Shown one piece after another: positions 28,855 through 38,320 of a stretch of DNA of 64,000 nt; the first letter of the stretch is position 1, and every line of letters starts with the position of its first letter. Source of the DNA: Oxalobacteraceae bacterium (GTDB lineage Bacteria > Pseudomonadota > Gammaproteobacteria > Burkholderiales > Burkholderiaceae_D); NCBI GenBank assembly GCA_021298975.1, contig JAJTGC010000002.1, positions 1-64,000 on the forward strand. Reading direction: 5' to 3'. A model generated the notes under the pieces. The model ran no database searches and was not told the origin of the DNA. It saw nothing but the letters and a program-made list of their open reading frames with translations. A program made the translations under genes and the position numbers.

Positions 28855-28870
28855 TGGCATGCCGATTGCA
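28855..28870 (+). promoter_or_regulatory. Sigma-54 promoter of the prpB operon
   Basis: TGGCATGCCGATTGCA matches the -24/-12 consensus TGGCAC-N5-TTGCA with correct 12-bp spacing of GG and GC. The predicted transcription start is near 28881, 40 bp before prpB. Confidence 0.8.
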
Positions 28871-28920
28871 ATACTGCTTGCCAACCCCGTAACTGAAACA
28901 GACCACCACAGGAATCATTC

Positions 28921-29811
28921 ATGAGCATGCAATCACCCGGCGCGCGCTTCCGGCAGGCGATCCAAGAAGAGGCCCCGCTGCAAGTCATCGGCGCCATTAA
29001 TGCCAATCACGCTTTGCTGGCCAAGCGCGCAGGCTTTCGCGCGATTTATCTTTCGGGTGGCGGCGTTGCGGCCGGTTCGCTCGGCTTGCCTGATCTCGGC
29101 ATTTCCAATCTCGATGATGTGCTCACGGACGTGCGTCGCATCACGGATGTCTGCGACCTGCCGCTGCTCGTCGATGTCGACACCGGGTTTGGTTCATCGG
29201 CATTCAATGTGGCGCGCACGGTGAAATCGATGATCAAATTCGGCGCTGCCGCCATGCATATCGAAGATCAGGTAGGCGCCAAGCGTTGTGGCCATCGGCC
29301 TAACAAAGAAATCGTCAGCAAGCAGGAAATGGTCGATCGCGTCAAAGCCGCTGTGGATGCGCGTACTGACGAAAATTTCGTCATCATGGCCCGCACCGAT
29401 GCGCTGGCGGTCGAAGGGCTTGAGGCGGCAATGGAGCGCGCAGTGGCCTGTGTCGAGGCCGGCGCGGACATGATTTTTCCGGAGGCTATCACCGAGCTGT
29501 CCATGTATAAACAATTCGCCGCTGCGGTGAAAGTACCTGTTCTCGCCAACATCACCGAATTTGGCGCCACGCCTTTGTACACCGTTGATGAACTGCGGGC
29601 GGCTGATGTCGGCATCGTTCTCTATCCGCTGTCAGCATTTCGCGCAATGAACAAGGCAGCAGAAAATGTTTACATGACAGTGCGCCGCGAAGGCACACAA
29701 AAGAATGTAGTCGACACCATGCAGACGCGTATGGAACTCTACGACCGCATCGGCTATCACGATTTCGAGCAGCGACTCGACGCATTATTTGCACAACAAA
29801 AATCCAAGTAA
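28921..29811 (+). CDS. prpB: 2-methylisocitrate lyase PrpB
   Basis: The product has 296 residues of the isocitrate lyase/PEP mutase superfamily. [19 protein letters not shown] and [10 protein letters not shown] form the metal and substrate pocket, and the catalytic cysteine is in [12 protein letters not shown]. It splits 2-methylisocitrate into pyruvate and succinate, the last step of the methylcitrate cycle. The ATG follows ACAGGAATCATTC; a second ATG two codons later is also possible. It is the first gene of the rightward prp operon. Confidence 0.97.
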   Translation: MSMQSPGARFRQAIQEEAPLQVIGAINANHALLAKRAGFRAIYLSGGGVAAGSLGLPDLGISNLDDVLTDVRRITDVCDLPLLVDVDTGFGSSAFNVARTVKSMIKFGAAAMHIEDQVGAKRCGHRPNKEIVSKQEMVDRVKAAVDARTDENFVIMARTDALAVEGLEAAMERAVACVEAGADMIFPEAITELSMYKQFAAAVKVPVLANITEFGATPLYTVDELRAADVGIVLYPLSAFRAMNKAAENVYMTVRREGTQKNVVDTMQTRMELYDRIGYHDFEQRLDALFAQQKSK

Positions 29812-29827
29812 ATTCGGGAGAACCCTC

Positions 29828-30982
29828 ATGAGCGAGCAACAAGCAAGCGGCTTCAAGCCAAAAAAATCGGTGGCATTGTCAGGCGTCACTGCAGGTAACA
29901 CGGCGCTGTGCACGGTCGGCAAGACCGGCAATGATTTGCACTACCGTGGCTACGACATTCTCGATGTCGCTGATACCTGTGAATTCGAAGAGATTGCGCA
30001 TCTGCTGGTGCATGGCAAGCTGCCGACCAGCGCCGAGCTGCAAGCGTACAAGCAAAAACTCAAGGCATTGCGCGGTCTGCCTGCAAATGTCAAAGCGATA
30101 CTGGAATGGCTGCCGGCTTCATCACACCCAATGGATGTGATGCGCTCCGGCGTCTCTGCGCTGGGCTGTGTTTTACCCGAAAAAGAGGATCACAACACGC
30201 CGGGCGCGCGCGATATTGCCGACCGCCTGATGGCATCGCTCGGTTCCGTACTCCTGTACTGGTACCACTACAGCCATAATGGCAGACGCATCGAAGTGGA
30301 AACCGATGATGATTCGATCGGCGGACATTTTCTGCATCTGCTGCATGGCAAGCCGCCATCAGCGCTGTGGGAAAAAGCGATGCACACCTCGCTTATTCTG
30401 TATGCAGAGCATGAGTTCAATGCCTCCACCTTCGCGGGTCGTGTTATTGCCGGCACGGGATCAGACATGTATTCGGCGATCACAGGTGCGATTGGTGCGC
30501 TGCGCGGTCCCAAGCATGGTGGTGCCAATGAAGTTGCTTTCGAAATTCAGAAGCGCTATGACAACCCGGATGAAGCAGAAGCCGATATTCGCAAGCGCGT
30601 AGAGAACAAGGAAGTCATCATCGGTTTTGGTCATCCTGTCTACACGATTTCCGATCCGCGCAACAAGGTCATCAAGGAAGTTGCGCATCGTTTATCCAAA
30701 GACGCAGGCTCGACCAAAATGTTCGATATTGCTGACCGTCTTGAGTCCGTCATGTGGGATGCCAAAAAAATGTTCCCCAATCTTGACTGGTTCTCGGCCG
30801 TGTCGTACCACATGATGGGCGTGCCTACGGCGATGTTCACACCCTTGTTCGTTATTTCGCGCACGTCGGGTTGGGCTGCGCACATCATCGAGCAGCGTAT
30901 TGATAACAAGATTATTCGTCCAAGTGCTAATTATGTCGGACCGGAGAATCTGAAATTTGTGCCGATCGCGAAGCGGAAGTGA
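29828..30982 (+). CDS. prpC: 2-methylcitrate synthase PrpC
   Basis: The product has 384 residues; the ATG at 29828 has CGGGAG upstream and is preferred to a frame start at 29789 inside prpB. It belongs to the short citrate synthases specific for propionyl-CoA ([27 protein letters not shown]). Catalytic landmarks are the histidine in GPKHGGANE, the histidine in [13 protein letters not shown], and the aspartate/glutamate near [12 protein letters not shown]. It condenses propionyl-CoA with oxaloacetate. It is 16 bp downstream of prpB. Confidence 0.96.
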   Translation: MSEQQASGFKPKKSVALSGVTAGNTALCTVGKTGNDLHYRGYDILDVADTCEFEEIAHLLVHGKLPTSAELQAYKQKLKALRGLPANVKAILEWLPASSHPMDVMRSGVSALGCVLPEKEDHNTPGARDIADRLMASLGSVLLYWYHYSHNGRRIEVETDDDSIGGHFLHLLHGKPPSALWEKAMHTSLILYAEHEFNASTFAGRVIAGTGSDMYSAITGAIGALRGPKHGGANEVAFEIQKRYDNPDEAEADIRKRVENKEVIIGFGHPVYTISDPRNKVIKEVAHRLSKDAGSTKMFDIADRLESVMWDAKKMFPNLDWFSAVSYHMMGVPTAMFTPLFVISRTSGWAAHIIEQRIDNKIIRPSANYVGPENLKFVPIAKRK

Positions 30983-31005
30983 TCACTTCGATAGCAGGGC
31001 AAAGT

Positions 31006-31090
31006 CGCTGGATCCCGGCCTGTGCCTGGGTGGCAATCTTGAGGCCAACAGTTTTTAAAATGTCATCCCGGCGCAGGCCGGGATCCAGCG
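31006..31090. repeat. REP-like inverted pair between prpC and acnD
   Basis: Two 21-bp arms (31006-31026 and 31070-31090) are inverted copies with one mismatch. The right arm belongs to a REP-type unit at 31061-31090 whose own core is palindromic (ATCCCGGCGCAGGCCGGGAT). The left arm lies 23 bp after prpC. As RNA it would form a long hairpin that could stabilise the upstream message or reduce transcription into acnD. A split copy of the same REP is found at 38304-38320 and 38885-38905. Confidence 0.7.
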
Positions 31091-31151
31091 TCTTCCGTAG
31101 CAAGGCTCAACTCGTCAAAGTGCCTCTGACAGAAACTCACATCACCCAACC

Positions 31152-33743
31152 ATGAACACCGCCCACCGCAAACCCCTCCCCGGAACCCAACTCGACTACT
31201 TTGATGCGCGAGCTGCAGTCGACACCATTCAGCCCGGCGCCTATGACAAGCTGCCGTATACCTCTCGCGTGCTTGCCGAAAATCTCGTGCGCCGCTGCGA
31301 TCCTGCCACGCTGACCGAGTCGCTCAGACAGCTCATTGAGCGCAAGCGCGAGCGCGACTTTCCGTGGTTTCCTGCGCGTGTGGTGTGTCACGACATTCTC
31401 GGTCAGACCGCGCTTGTCGATTTGGCGGGTTTGCGCGATGCGATCGCCGATCAGGGAGGCGATCCTGCCAAGGTCAATCCAGTGGTGCCTGTGCAGCTGA
31501 TTGTCGATCACTCACTTTCGGTGGAGTGCGGTGGATTTGATCCTCAGGCCTTCGAGAAAAACCGGGCCATTGAAGACAGGCGCAATGAAGATCGTTTCGA
31601 TTTCATCAATTGGACCAAGCACGCCTTCAGGAATGTCGATGTGATCCCGCCGGGGAATGGCATCATGCACCAGATCAATCTCGAGCGCATGTCCCCCGTC
31701 ATACAGTCGCAGCAGGGCGTGGCCTATCCAGATACCTGTGTTGGTACCGACAGTCATACCCCGCATGTCGATGCGCTCGGTGTCATCGCGATTGGTGTCG
31801 GTGGTCTGGAAGCAGAAAACGTCATGCTCGGTCGCGCATCGTGGATGCGTCTGCCGGACATCATTGGTGTCGAGTTGTCCGGCAAGCCGCAGCCGGGCAT
31901 TACCGCTACCGACATCGTGCTGGCGCTGACTGAATTTCTGCGTCAATCCAAAGTGGTCGGTGCATATCTTGAATTTTATGGCGCAGGTGCACGTGCGCTG
32001 ACACTCGGCGATCGCGCGACCATCTCCAACATGGCGCCGGAATATGGTGCGACTGCGGCGATGTTCTCGATCGATGAGCAGACGATTCAATACCTGAAGC
32101 TGACCGGCCGCAGTGATGAACAGGTAGCGCTGGTGGAAACTTATGCAAAAACAGCGGGCCTGTGGGCAGACAGTCTGTCCAACGTTGATTATGAACGTGT
32201 ACTGAATTTTGATTTGTCCTCCGTCGTGCGGAATATGGCCGGCCCCTCCAACCCGCATGCGCGTGTCGCCACCACGGATCTGGCAGCCAAAGGCATCGCC
32301 AGCGCATGGCAAGACGTGCCCGGCCAGATGCCGGATGGCGCGGTAATCATCGCGGCCATCACCAGCTGCACCAACACCTCCAATCCACGCAATGTCATCG
32401 CAGCGGCGCTATTGGCGCGCAATGCAAACAGGCTCGGTCTGACTCGCAAGCCGTGGGTGAAATCCTCACTCGCGCCAGGATCGAAGGCCGTAACGCTCTA
32501 TCTGGAAGAAGCCGGTCTGATGGGCGATCTGGAGAAGCTGGGCTTTGGCGTGGTGGCGTATGCCTGCACGTCCTGCAATGGCATGTCCGGCGCGCTCGAT
32601 CCGGCAATACAGCAAGAGATCATCGACCGCGATTTGTATGCAACAGCGGTTCTTTCGGGTAATCGCAATTTCGATGGACGCATTCATCCGTATGCAAAGC
32701 AGGCCTTCCTTGCATCGCCACCGCTGGTCGTTGCTTATGCAATTGCAGGCACGATTCGCTTCGATATTGAAAAAGATGTGCTGACCGTAGCGGACGGCAA
32801 GGAAATTCGGCTCAAGGATATCTGGCCTGCGGATGAGGAAATTGACGCCATCGTCAAAGCCAGTGTCAAGCCTCAGCACTTCCGGCAAGTGTATGAGCCC
32901 ATGTTTGCAATTCAGGCCGACAGCGGTACCAAGGTCAATCCCTTGTACGACTGGCGTGCTCAGTCAACTTATATACGCCGTCCACCCTATTGGGAAGGCG
33001 CGCTGGCAGGCGAGCGAACGATGACAGGCATGCGGCCGCTGGCGGTATTGGGTGACAACATCACCACCGACCACTTGTCACCATCGAACGCGATCATGCT
33101 CGACAGCGCGGCAGGTGAGTACCTTGCGAAGATGGGTTTGCCGGAAGAAGATTTCAATTCCTATGCAACGCATCGCGGTGATCATCTCACCGCACAGCGC
33201 GCGACCTTTGCCAACCCAACGCTTACGAATGAAATGTGTGTCGTTGACGGCAAAATCAAGAAGGGATCGCTAGCGCGCATTGAGCCCGAAGGCAAGGTCA
33301 CGCGCATGTGGGAAGCGATTGAAACGTATATGGAGCGCAAGCAGCCACTGATCATCATTGCGGGCGCCGATTACGGTCAGGGTTCATCGCGTGACTGGGC
33401 CGCGAAGGGTGTACGACTCGCAGGTGTTGAAGTCATTGTGGCCGAAGGTTTCGAGCGCATTCACCGCACCAACTTGGTTGGCATGGGGGTGATGCCACTG
33501 GAGTTCAAGCCGGGTGTTGACAGGAAAACGTTGCAGATTGATGGCACCGAAACCTTTGATGTCATCGGCGAGCGCCAGCCGCGTGCTGACCTGATATTGG
33601 TTATTCATCGCAAGAACGGCGAAAAGGTCGAAGTACCCGTCACCTGCCGTCTCGACAGCGATGAGGAATTGTCGATTTATGATGCGGGCGGTGTACTGCA
33701 GCGCTTTGCGCAGGATTTTCTTGCATCGGCGAAGGCTGCGTAA
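31152..33743 (+). CDS. acnD: 2-methylcitrate dehydratase AcnD (Fe-S, aconitase type)
   Basis: The product has 863 residues, the length of AcnD. [4Fe-4S] ligands are visible in ITSCTNTSNPRN and YACTSCNG. The aconitase active-site segment GADYGQGSSRDWAAKG is near the C-terminus and VGTDSHTPHVDALG near the front. AcnD dehydrates 2-methylcitrate in organisms that use PrpF, instead of the PrpD route. It follows prpC after a 169-bp gap containing the REP pair. Confidence 0.96.
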   Translation: MNTAHRKPLPGTQLDYFDARAAVDTIQPGAYDKLPYTSRVLAENLVRRCDPATLTESLRQLIERKRERDFPWFPARVVCHDILGQTALVDLAGLRDAIADQGGDPAKVNPVVPVQLIVDHSLSVECGGFDPQAFEKNRAIEDRRNEDRFDFINWTKHAFRNVDVIPPGNGIMHQINLERMSPVIQSQQGVAYPDTCVGTDSHTPHVDALGVIAIGVGGLEAENVMLGRASWMRLPDIIGVELSGKPQPGITATDIVLALTEFLRQSKVVGAYLEFYGAGARALTLGDRATISNMAPEYGATAAMFSIDEQTIQYLKLTGRSDEQVALVETYAKTAGLWADSLSNVDYERVLNFDLSSVVRNMAGPSNPHARVATTDLAAKGIASAWQDVPGQMPDGAVIIAAITSCTNTSNPRNVIAAALLARNANRLGLTRKPWVKSSLAPGSKAVTLYLEEAGLMGDLEKLGFGVVAYACTSCNGMSGALDPAIQQEIIDRDLYATAVLSGNRNFDGRIHPYAKQAFLASPPLVVAYAIAGTIRFDIEKDVLTVADGKEIRLKDIWPADEEIDAIVKASVKPQHFRQVYEPMFAIQADSGTKVNPLYDWRAQSTYIRRPPYWEGALAGERTMTGMRPLAVLGDNITTDHLSPSNAIMLDSAAGEYLAKMGLPEEDFNSYATHRGDHLTAQRATFANPTLTNEMCVVDGKIKKGSLARIEPEGKVTRMWEAIETYMERKQPLIIIAGADYGQGSSRDWAAKGVRLAGVEVIVAEGFERIHRTNLVGMGVMPLEFKPGVDRKTLQIDGTETFDVIGERQPRADLILVIHRKNGEKVEVPVTCRLDSDEELSIYDAGGVLQRFAQDFLASAKAA

Positions 33744-33809
33744 GGCGTCTGCAAGGGGGGATCCAGCGGCGTTTGTTGTAAACCACGATACAAGATACAA
33801 AGGTAAACC

Positions 33810-35000
33810 ATGTCCCACCCACCCCAAATCAAAATCCCCGCCACCTACATGCGTGGCGGTACCAGCAAAGGTATTTTTTTCCATCTACAGGACTTGCCCG
33901 AGTCAGCACAGAAGCCCGGCAGCGCGCGTGACAAGCTGCTCTTGCGCGTCATTGGCAGCCCCGATCCCTACGGCAAGCAGATTGATGGCATGGGCGGCGC
34001 TACCTCCAGCACGAGCAAGACCGTCATTCTGTCGAAAAGCACCAAGGCAGATCATGATGTCGACTATCTGTTCGGTCAGGTATTCATCGATCAGGCCTTT
34101 GTGGACTGGAGCGGTAACTGCGGCAATCTGTCGGCGGCGGTTGGTCCATTTGCGATCAGCCATGGCTTGATTGATGCATCGCGCGTGCCGCGTGATGGTG
34201 TTGCTGTCGTGCGCATCTGGCAGGCCAATATCGGCAAAACCATCATTGCGCACGTACCGATGACCAACGGCGCCGTACAGGAGACCGGCGATTTTGAATT
34301 GGATGGCGTCACATTCCCGGCCGCCGAAGTGCAGCTGGAATTCATGGATCCTGCAGCAGATGAAGACGGCGCAGGAGGCGCCATGTTCCCCACCGGTCAG
34401 TTGGTCGATGATCTGGAGGTGCCGGGTGTGGGCGTGCTCAAGGCCACGATGATCAATGCCGGCATACCGACCGTCTTTGTGAATGCGGATGCCATCGGCT
34501 ACGCGGGTACCGAACTGCAGGACGCCATCAACAGTGACGCCAAAGCCCTGGCGATGTTCGAAACCATACGCGCCCACGGTGCGCTGCGCATGGGATTGAT
34601 CAAATCACTCGATGAAGCTGCCAGCCGTCAGCACACACCCAAGGTTGCTTTTGTTGCCAAGCCAGCGAGTTATCAGGCCTCCAGCGGCAAACAGGTCGAG
34701 GCCGGCAGCATTGACCTGCTGGTACGTGCGCTCTCCATGGGTAAACTGCACCATGCGATGATGGGAACTGCGGCCGTTGCGATTGGCACTGCTGCAGCCA
34801 TACCCGGCACGCTGGTGAATACGGCCGCCGGTGGGGCTGCGCGCGAGGCGGTGCGTTTTGGTCATCCGTCCGGTACCTTGCGCGTCGGTGCGCAAGCGAC
34901 CGAAGTGGCGGGTGAGTGGCGTGTCACCAAAGCCATCATGAGTCGTAGTGCGCGTGTGCTGATGGAGGGTTGGGTTCGCATACCCGCTGACGCATTTTGA
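33810..35000 (+). CDS. prpF: 2-methyl-aconitate isomerase PrpF
   Basis: The product has 396 residues of the PrpF family (proline-racemase-like fold). The start PATYMRGGTSKGIFFH and DWSGNCGNLSAAVGPFA are family hallmarks. The isomerase converts the AcnD product to cis-2-methylaconitate so the cycle can continue, and therefore always accompanies acnD. It starts 66 bp after acnD. A GGGATCCAGCGGCG fragment in that gap looks like a decayed REP end. Confidence 0.96.
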   Translation: MSHPPQIKIPATYMRGGTSKGIFFHLQDLPESAQKPGSARDKLLLRVIGSPDPYGKQIDGMGGATSSTSKTVILSKSTKADHDVDYLFGQVFIDQAFVDWSGNCGNLSAAVGPFAISHGLIDASRVPRDGVAVVRIWQANIGKTIIAHVPMTNGAVQETGDFELDGVTFPAAEVQLEFMDPAADEDGAGGAMFPTGQLVDDLEVPGVGVLKATMINAGIPTVFVNADAIGYAGTELQDAINSDAKALAMFETIRAHGALRMGLIKSLDEAASRQHTPKVAFVAKPASYQASSGKQVEAGSIDLLVRALSMGKLHHAMMGTAAVAIGTAAAIPGTLVNTAAGGAAREAVRFGHPSGTLRVGAQATEVAGEWRVTKAIMSRSARVLMEGWVRIPADAF

Positions 35001-35080
35001 ATTTTGATAGAGACTCTGATAAATAAACAGATGCGGGTTACAAGCATCAGTCAAAGATAAAAATACGTGAGGAGCGCGCG

Positions 35081-36982
35081 ATGAACTACGCAGATTTCCA
35101 TCGGACGTCGATTGAAGATCCGGAGAACTTCTGGCGCAAGGAGGCAGAGCGCATTGACTGGCATCTACCTTTCACTCAGGTGCTGGATTACTCCCGTCCG
35201 CCTTTTGCGAACTGGTTCGTCGGTGGCCAAACCAATCTGTGTCATAACGCGGTTGATCGCTGGGTATCGCGTCAGGGCGAACAGACAGCGCTGATCGCGA
35301 TCACCACCGAAACATCCGATGGCTCGCCCACCGAAAAGACCTGGAGCTTCAAAGAATTACAGGCCGAAGTCGAACGCATGGCGGCGATCATGCAATCGCT
35401 CGGTGTGGTCAAAGGCGACACGGTATTGATCTACATGCCCATGATCGCCGAAGCGGTGTTTGCGATGCTGGCCTGTGCGCGCATCGGCGCGGTTCATTCG
35501 GTGGTATTTGGCGGTTTCGCCTCCAACAGTCTGGCAACGCGCATTGAAGATGCGCGGCCTAAATTGATTATCTCCGCAGATGCCGGATCACGCGGTGGCA
35601 AGCCTGTGCCTTACAAGCCGCTGCTGGATCAGGCGATTGTCTTGTCTTCGCACAAGCCCGCGCATGTGCTGCTGATTGATCGCAAACGGGTTGCGATGGA
35701 TATCGTTACAGGTCGCGATGTGGACTACACGTCGCTGCGCGAACAATACCTGCACGCTCGTGTACCCGTTGTCTGGCTGGCCTCGGAAGATATTTCCTAT
35801 ATTTTGTACACCTCCGGCACCACCGGTCGTCCCAAAGGTGTTCAGCGCGATGTGGGGGGCTATGCCGTCGCACTGGCAGCATCGATGGAATATATTTTTG
35901 AAGGCAAGCCGGGTGAAACGTATTTCTCGACCTCGGACATTGGCTGGGTCGTCGGTCACTCCTACATTGTTTACGGACCGCTGATTGCCGGCATGGCGAC
36001 GGTGCTGTATGAGGGTACGCCGCTACGGCCTGACGCCAGCATTTGGTGGCAGATCGTTGAAAAGCACAAAGTTACGCGCATGTTCTCTGCACCGACGGCA
36101 GTACGTGTACTGAAAAAGCAACCTCCCGAGTTGATGAAGCAACACGATGTCTCGTCGCTCAAGGCACTCTATCTTGCCGGAGAGCCGCTGGATGAATCGA
36201 CCTCCGCGTGGATTGCCGGTGAGCTGGGCGTGAGCATCATTGACAACTACTGGCAGACCGAGACCGGCTGGCCTGTGCTGTCGATTGCCAAGGGGCTGGA
36301 AGACAAGCCTGCGCGATTGGGTAGCCCCGGCGTGCCCATGCCGGGGTACAAGCTCAAGCTGCTCAATGAAGCGACCGGTGCGCTTTGTGGTGACAATGAA
36401 AAAGGCGTACTCGTCATTGAGGGTCCGCTGCCACCGGGATGCATGCAGACGGTCTATCGTGATGATCAGCGATTTATCAATACCTACTGGACGAATTTTG
36501 CGAACGAACAGGTGTACTCCACCTTTGATTGGGGCATACGTGATTCAGATGGCTACTACTTCATTCTGGGTCGTACCGATGATGTCATCAATGTGGCTGG
36601 GCATCGCTTGGGTACGCGTGAAATTGAAGAGAGCATTTCCAGCCATCCGAATGTGTCCGAGGTTGCGGTAGTGGGCGTAGAAGACCAGCTCAAGGGTCAG
36701 GTCGCTGTGGCGTTCGTGATACCCAAGCACGCTTCCAGCACGGCCACGCCAGAGGCGCGTGCCCAGCTGGAGAAAGAAGTCTGGGCTGTGGTGGACAAAC
36801 AACTCGGAGCGGTCGCTCGACCTTCGCGCGTGCATTGCGTGAATCTGCTGCCGAAGACACGCTCGGGCAAATTGCTGCGGCGTTCAATCCAGGCTCTCTG
36901 TGAAGGCAGGGATCCGGGTGATCTGACCACGATCGAAGACCCGGCTTCGCTGGAGCAAATCCGGCAGGCGTTGCAAAACTGA
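35081..36982 (+). CDS. prpE: Propionyl-CoA synthetase PrpE
   Basis: The product has 633 residues, an acetyl-CoA-synthetase-like acyl-adenylate enzyme. The N-terminus YADFHRTSIEDPENFWRKEA is the ACAS_N region. P-loop ILYTSGTTGRPKGVQRD, the YWQTETGWPV motif, ILGRTDDVINVAGHRLGT, and the C-terminal acetylatable lysine in TRSGKLLRR follow. It activates propionate with ATP and CoA, feeding PrpC. GTGAGGAGCGCGCG gives a good ribosome site, 80 bp after prpF. As last gene it completes prpB-prpC-acnD-prpF-prpE. Confidence 0.96.
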   Translation: MNYADFHRTSIEDPENFWRKEAERIDWHLPFTQVLDYSRPPFANWFVGGQTNLCHNAVDRWVSRQGEQTALIAITTETSDGSPTEKTWSFKELQAEVERMAAIMQSLGVVKGDTVLIYMPMIAEAVFAMLACARIGAVHSVVFGGFASNSLATRIEDARPKLIISADAGSRGGKPVPYKPLLDQAIVLSSHKPAHVLLIDRKRVAMDIVTGRDVDYTSLREQYLHARVPVVWLASEDISYILYTSGTTGRPKGVQRDVGGYAVALAASMEYIFEGKPGETYFSTSDIGWVVGHSYIVYGPLIAGMATVLYEGTPLRPDASIWWQIVEKHKVTRMFSAPTAVRVLKKQPPELMKQHDVSSLKALYLAGEPLDESTSAWIAGELGVSIIDNYWQTETGWPVLSIAKGLEDKPARLGSPGVPMPGYKLKLLNEATGALCGDNEKGVLVIEGPLPPGCMQTVYRDDQRFINTYWTNFANEQVYSTFDWGIRDSDGYYFILGRTDDVINVAGHRLGTREIEESISSHPNVSEVAVVGVEDQLKGQVAVAFVIPKHASSTATPEARAQLEKEVWAVVDKQLGAVARPSRVHCVNLLPKTRSGKLLRRSIQALCEGRDPGDLTTIEDPASLEQIRQALQN

Positions 36983-37102
36983 AGATACGGATGATCCCGG
37001 CCGGCTCGCTGAGGTCGGTTGACGCAGCTGTCGAAGTTGCCTGATTTCACGGCTGCCTTAGTCGTCCAATCGCACAGGATTTTTCCTAACACTCACCTCA
37101 GG

Positions 37103-37126
37103 CGCCCATGACGTGCATCATGGGCG
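37103..37126. other. Perfect hairpin after prpE
   Basis: CGCCCATGA and TCATGGGCG form a perfect 9-bp stem with a 6-base loop. No T run follows on either strand, so it is not a clear intrinsic terminator. It may stop transcription with Rho or protect the 3' end of the prp message. The remainder of the 181-bp gap shows nothing else. Confidence 0.5.
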
Positions 37127-37163
37127 TATCTGCCTCGCGCGTGCAGAATTTGCACTGCGCTCC

Positions 37164-37472
37164 TTAGTCAGGCCGACCCAACAATAAATCCGACTGTCCC
37201 GAGTGGATGAATGGCCGGCGCCGTCCTCTGCCGCGCCGAATCGGTCGGGCGCGCAGTGATGAGGGCACCATTTTGTTGACGCTTTGCCGCATATCTGCCA
37301 ACTGTTCCGATTTCATCAGTCTTGCCAGGCTCAGCACGGCTTCGCGCAACAGATAGGATTCGCGTGCGCTGCCTTGGCTTTTTACTGAGGCCTCGAGAAA
37401 TTCGTTCATCAGGTCTTCGCTACGGGGCAGCGTTTCGTTGGCGTAGTGGATGTCGTCAAGGTATGCATTCAT
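37164..37472 (-). CDS. Small basic hypothetical protein
   Basis: The product has 102 residues from the ATG at 37472, which has AAAGAGCG upstream; the frame is open to 37571 but the extra part is hydrophobic and unlike a protein start. Residues 1-70 are predicted helical (DLMNEFLEASVKSQGS, YLLREAVLSLARLMKSEQLA). The C-terminus is strongly basic (RARPIRRGRGRRRPF). I do not recognise it. A nucleic-acid-binding tail is possible. It diverges from the DksA-type gene across 362 bp, of which 37620-37834 shows no further gene. Confidence 0.45.
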   Translation of the reverse strand: MNAYLDDIHYANETLPRSEDLMNEFLEASVKSQGSARESYLLREAVLSLARLMKSEQLADMRQSVNKMVPSSLRARPIRRGRGRRRPFIHSGQSDLLLGRPD

Positions 37473-37834
37473 GGGATCGCTCTTTGTGTCAGGCTGGAAG
37501 TTAATGACCAGAAACGGCAGTCTAGCGATTATTTTTTTGATGTCTAGCGGTGTGAGCTTGAGACAAATCAACGGCGAGCGACACTCTGCGTTGGCGCAAA
37601 TTTTTGTTTTTAAAGTAGCAATATTCCCCTTATAAATTTTCGATAAATGCCTGGTTTGAATCGATTTTTTGCATGATCAATCCCGTATTCATCAAGGCTC
37701 GGACACCCGTGGTGTCATTGTTATTTATCAAATTCAGTCGGCTTCGCTCGCAACAGAATGGGTCGTGGTAGCAGGCTTGCAATTCATGCAAAGACCTCGC
37801 TGCGCACCAACCCACCCGAGACCAAGGAAGCCGC

Positions 37835-38227
37835 ATGGAGAACCTCAATCAGGAGCAAAAAAAGTATTTGTACCAATTGCTCAACGACCGTGAGCAAGAC
37901 TTGCGTGATGACATCAAGCGTGAGGTCAGTTTGCAGGATGACTATGTGCAGCTGGCCAGCGAAGTTCCTGATCCCGGTGATTTATCTTTTGCCAATCTAT
38001 CGATTGACATTGGCAATGCCGCCGTTGGTCGCGACCTGCATGAATTGCGTGCCATTGAGCTGGCGCGTAAAAAACTCGATAGCGGCACTTACGGTGAATG
38101 CATCAACTGCGGTTACGACATTCCCTTCGAGCGTTTGCAGGCAATTCCGTTTGCAGAGCGCTGTGCACCTTGCCAGGAGAATTTCGAGCGTACCCATCAA
38201 GATGGCATGAAGGGCTCCACCATGTAA
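37835..38227 (+). CDS. DksA/TraR family zinc-finger protein
   Basis: The product has 130 residues. The N-terminal half is a helical hairpin (LYQLLNDREQDLRDDIKREV ... ELRAIELARKKLDSGTYG), and the C-terminus is the C4 zinc finger CINCGYDIPFERLQAIPF followed by CAPC. DksA-type proteins enter the RNA polymerase secondary channel and alter promoter choice with ppGpp. This protein is shorter than the main DksA (about 150) and the DxxDxA motif at the coiled-coil tip is not evident (VPDPGDLSF is there instead), so it may be a paralogue with a different action. The gene is alone. Confidence 0.85.
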   Translation: MENLNQEQKKYLYQLLNDREQDLRDDIKREVSLQDDYVQLASEVPDPGDLSFANLSIDIGNAAVGRDLHELRAIELARKKLDSGTYGECINCGYDIPFERLQAIPFAERCAPCQENFERTHQDGMKGSTM

Positions 38228-38320
38228 GCAGCTAGCCAGGTTTGTCGGTTAATCCTGCCTGAAGGTCGTGGATTAGCCTGACGCCCTCAGGAAAAACTTC
38301 TCCTGTCATCCCGGCGCAGG

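Noticed and set aside
37103-37126. Intrinsic terminator of the prp operon
   Set aside because: The hairpin is perfect but no T run follows on either strand, so it is listed only as a hairpin.
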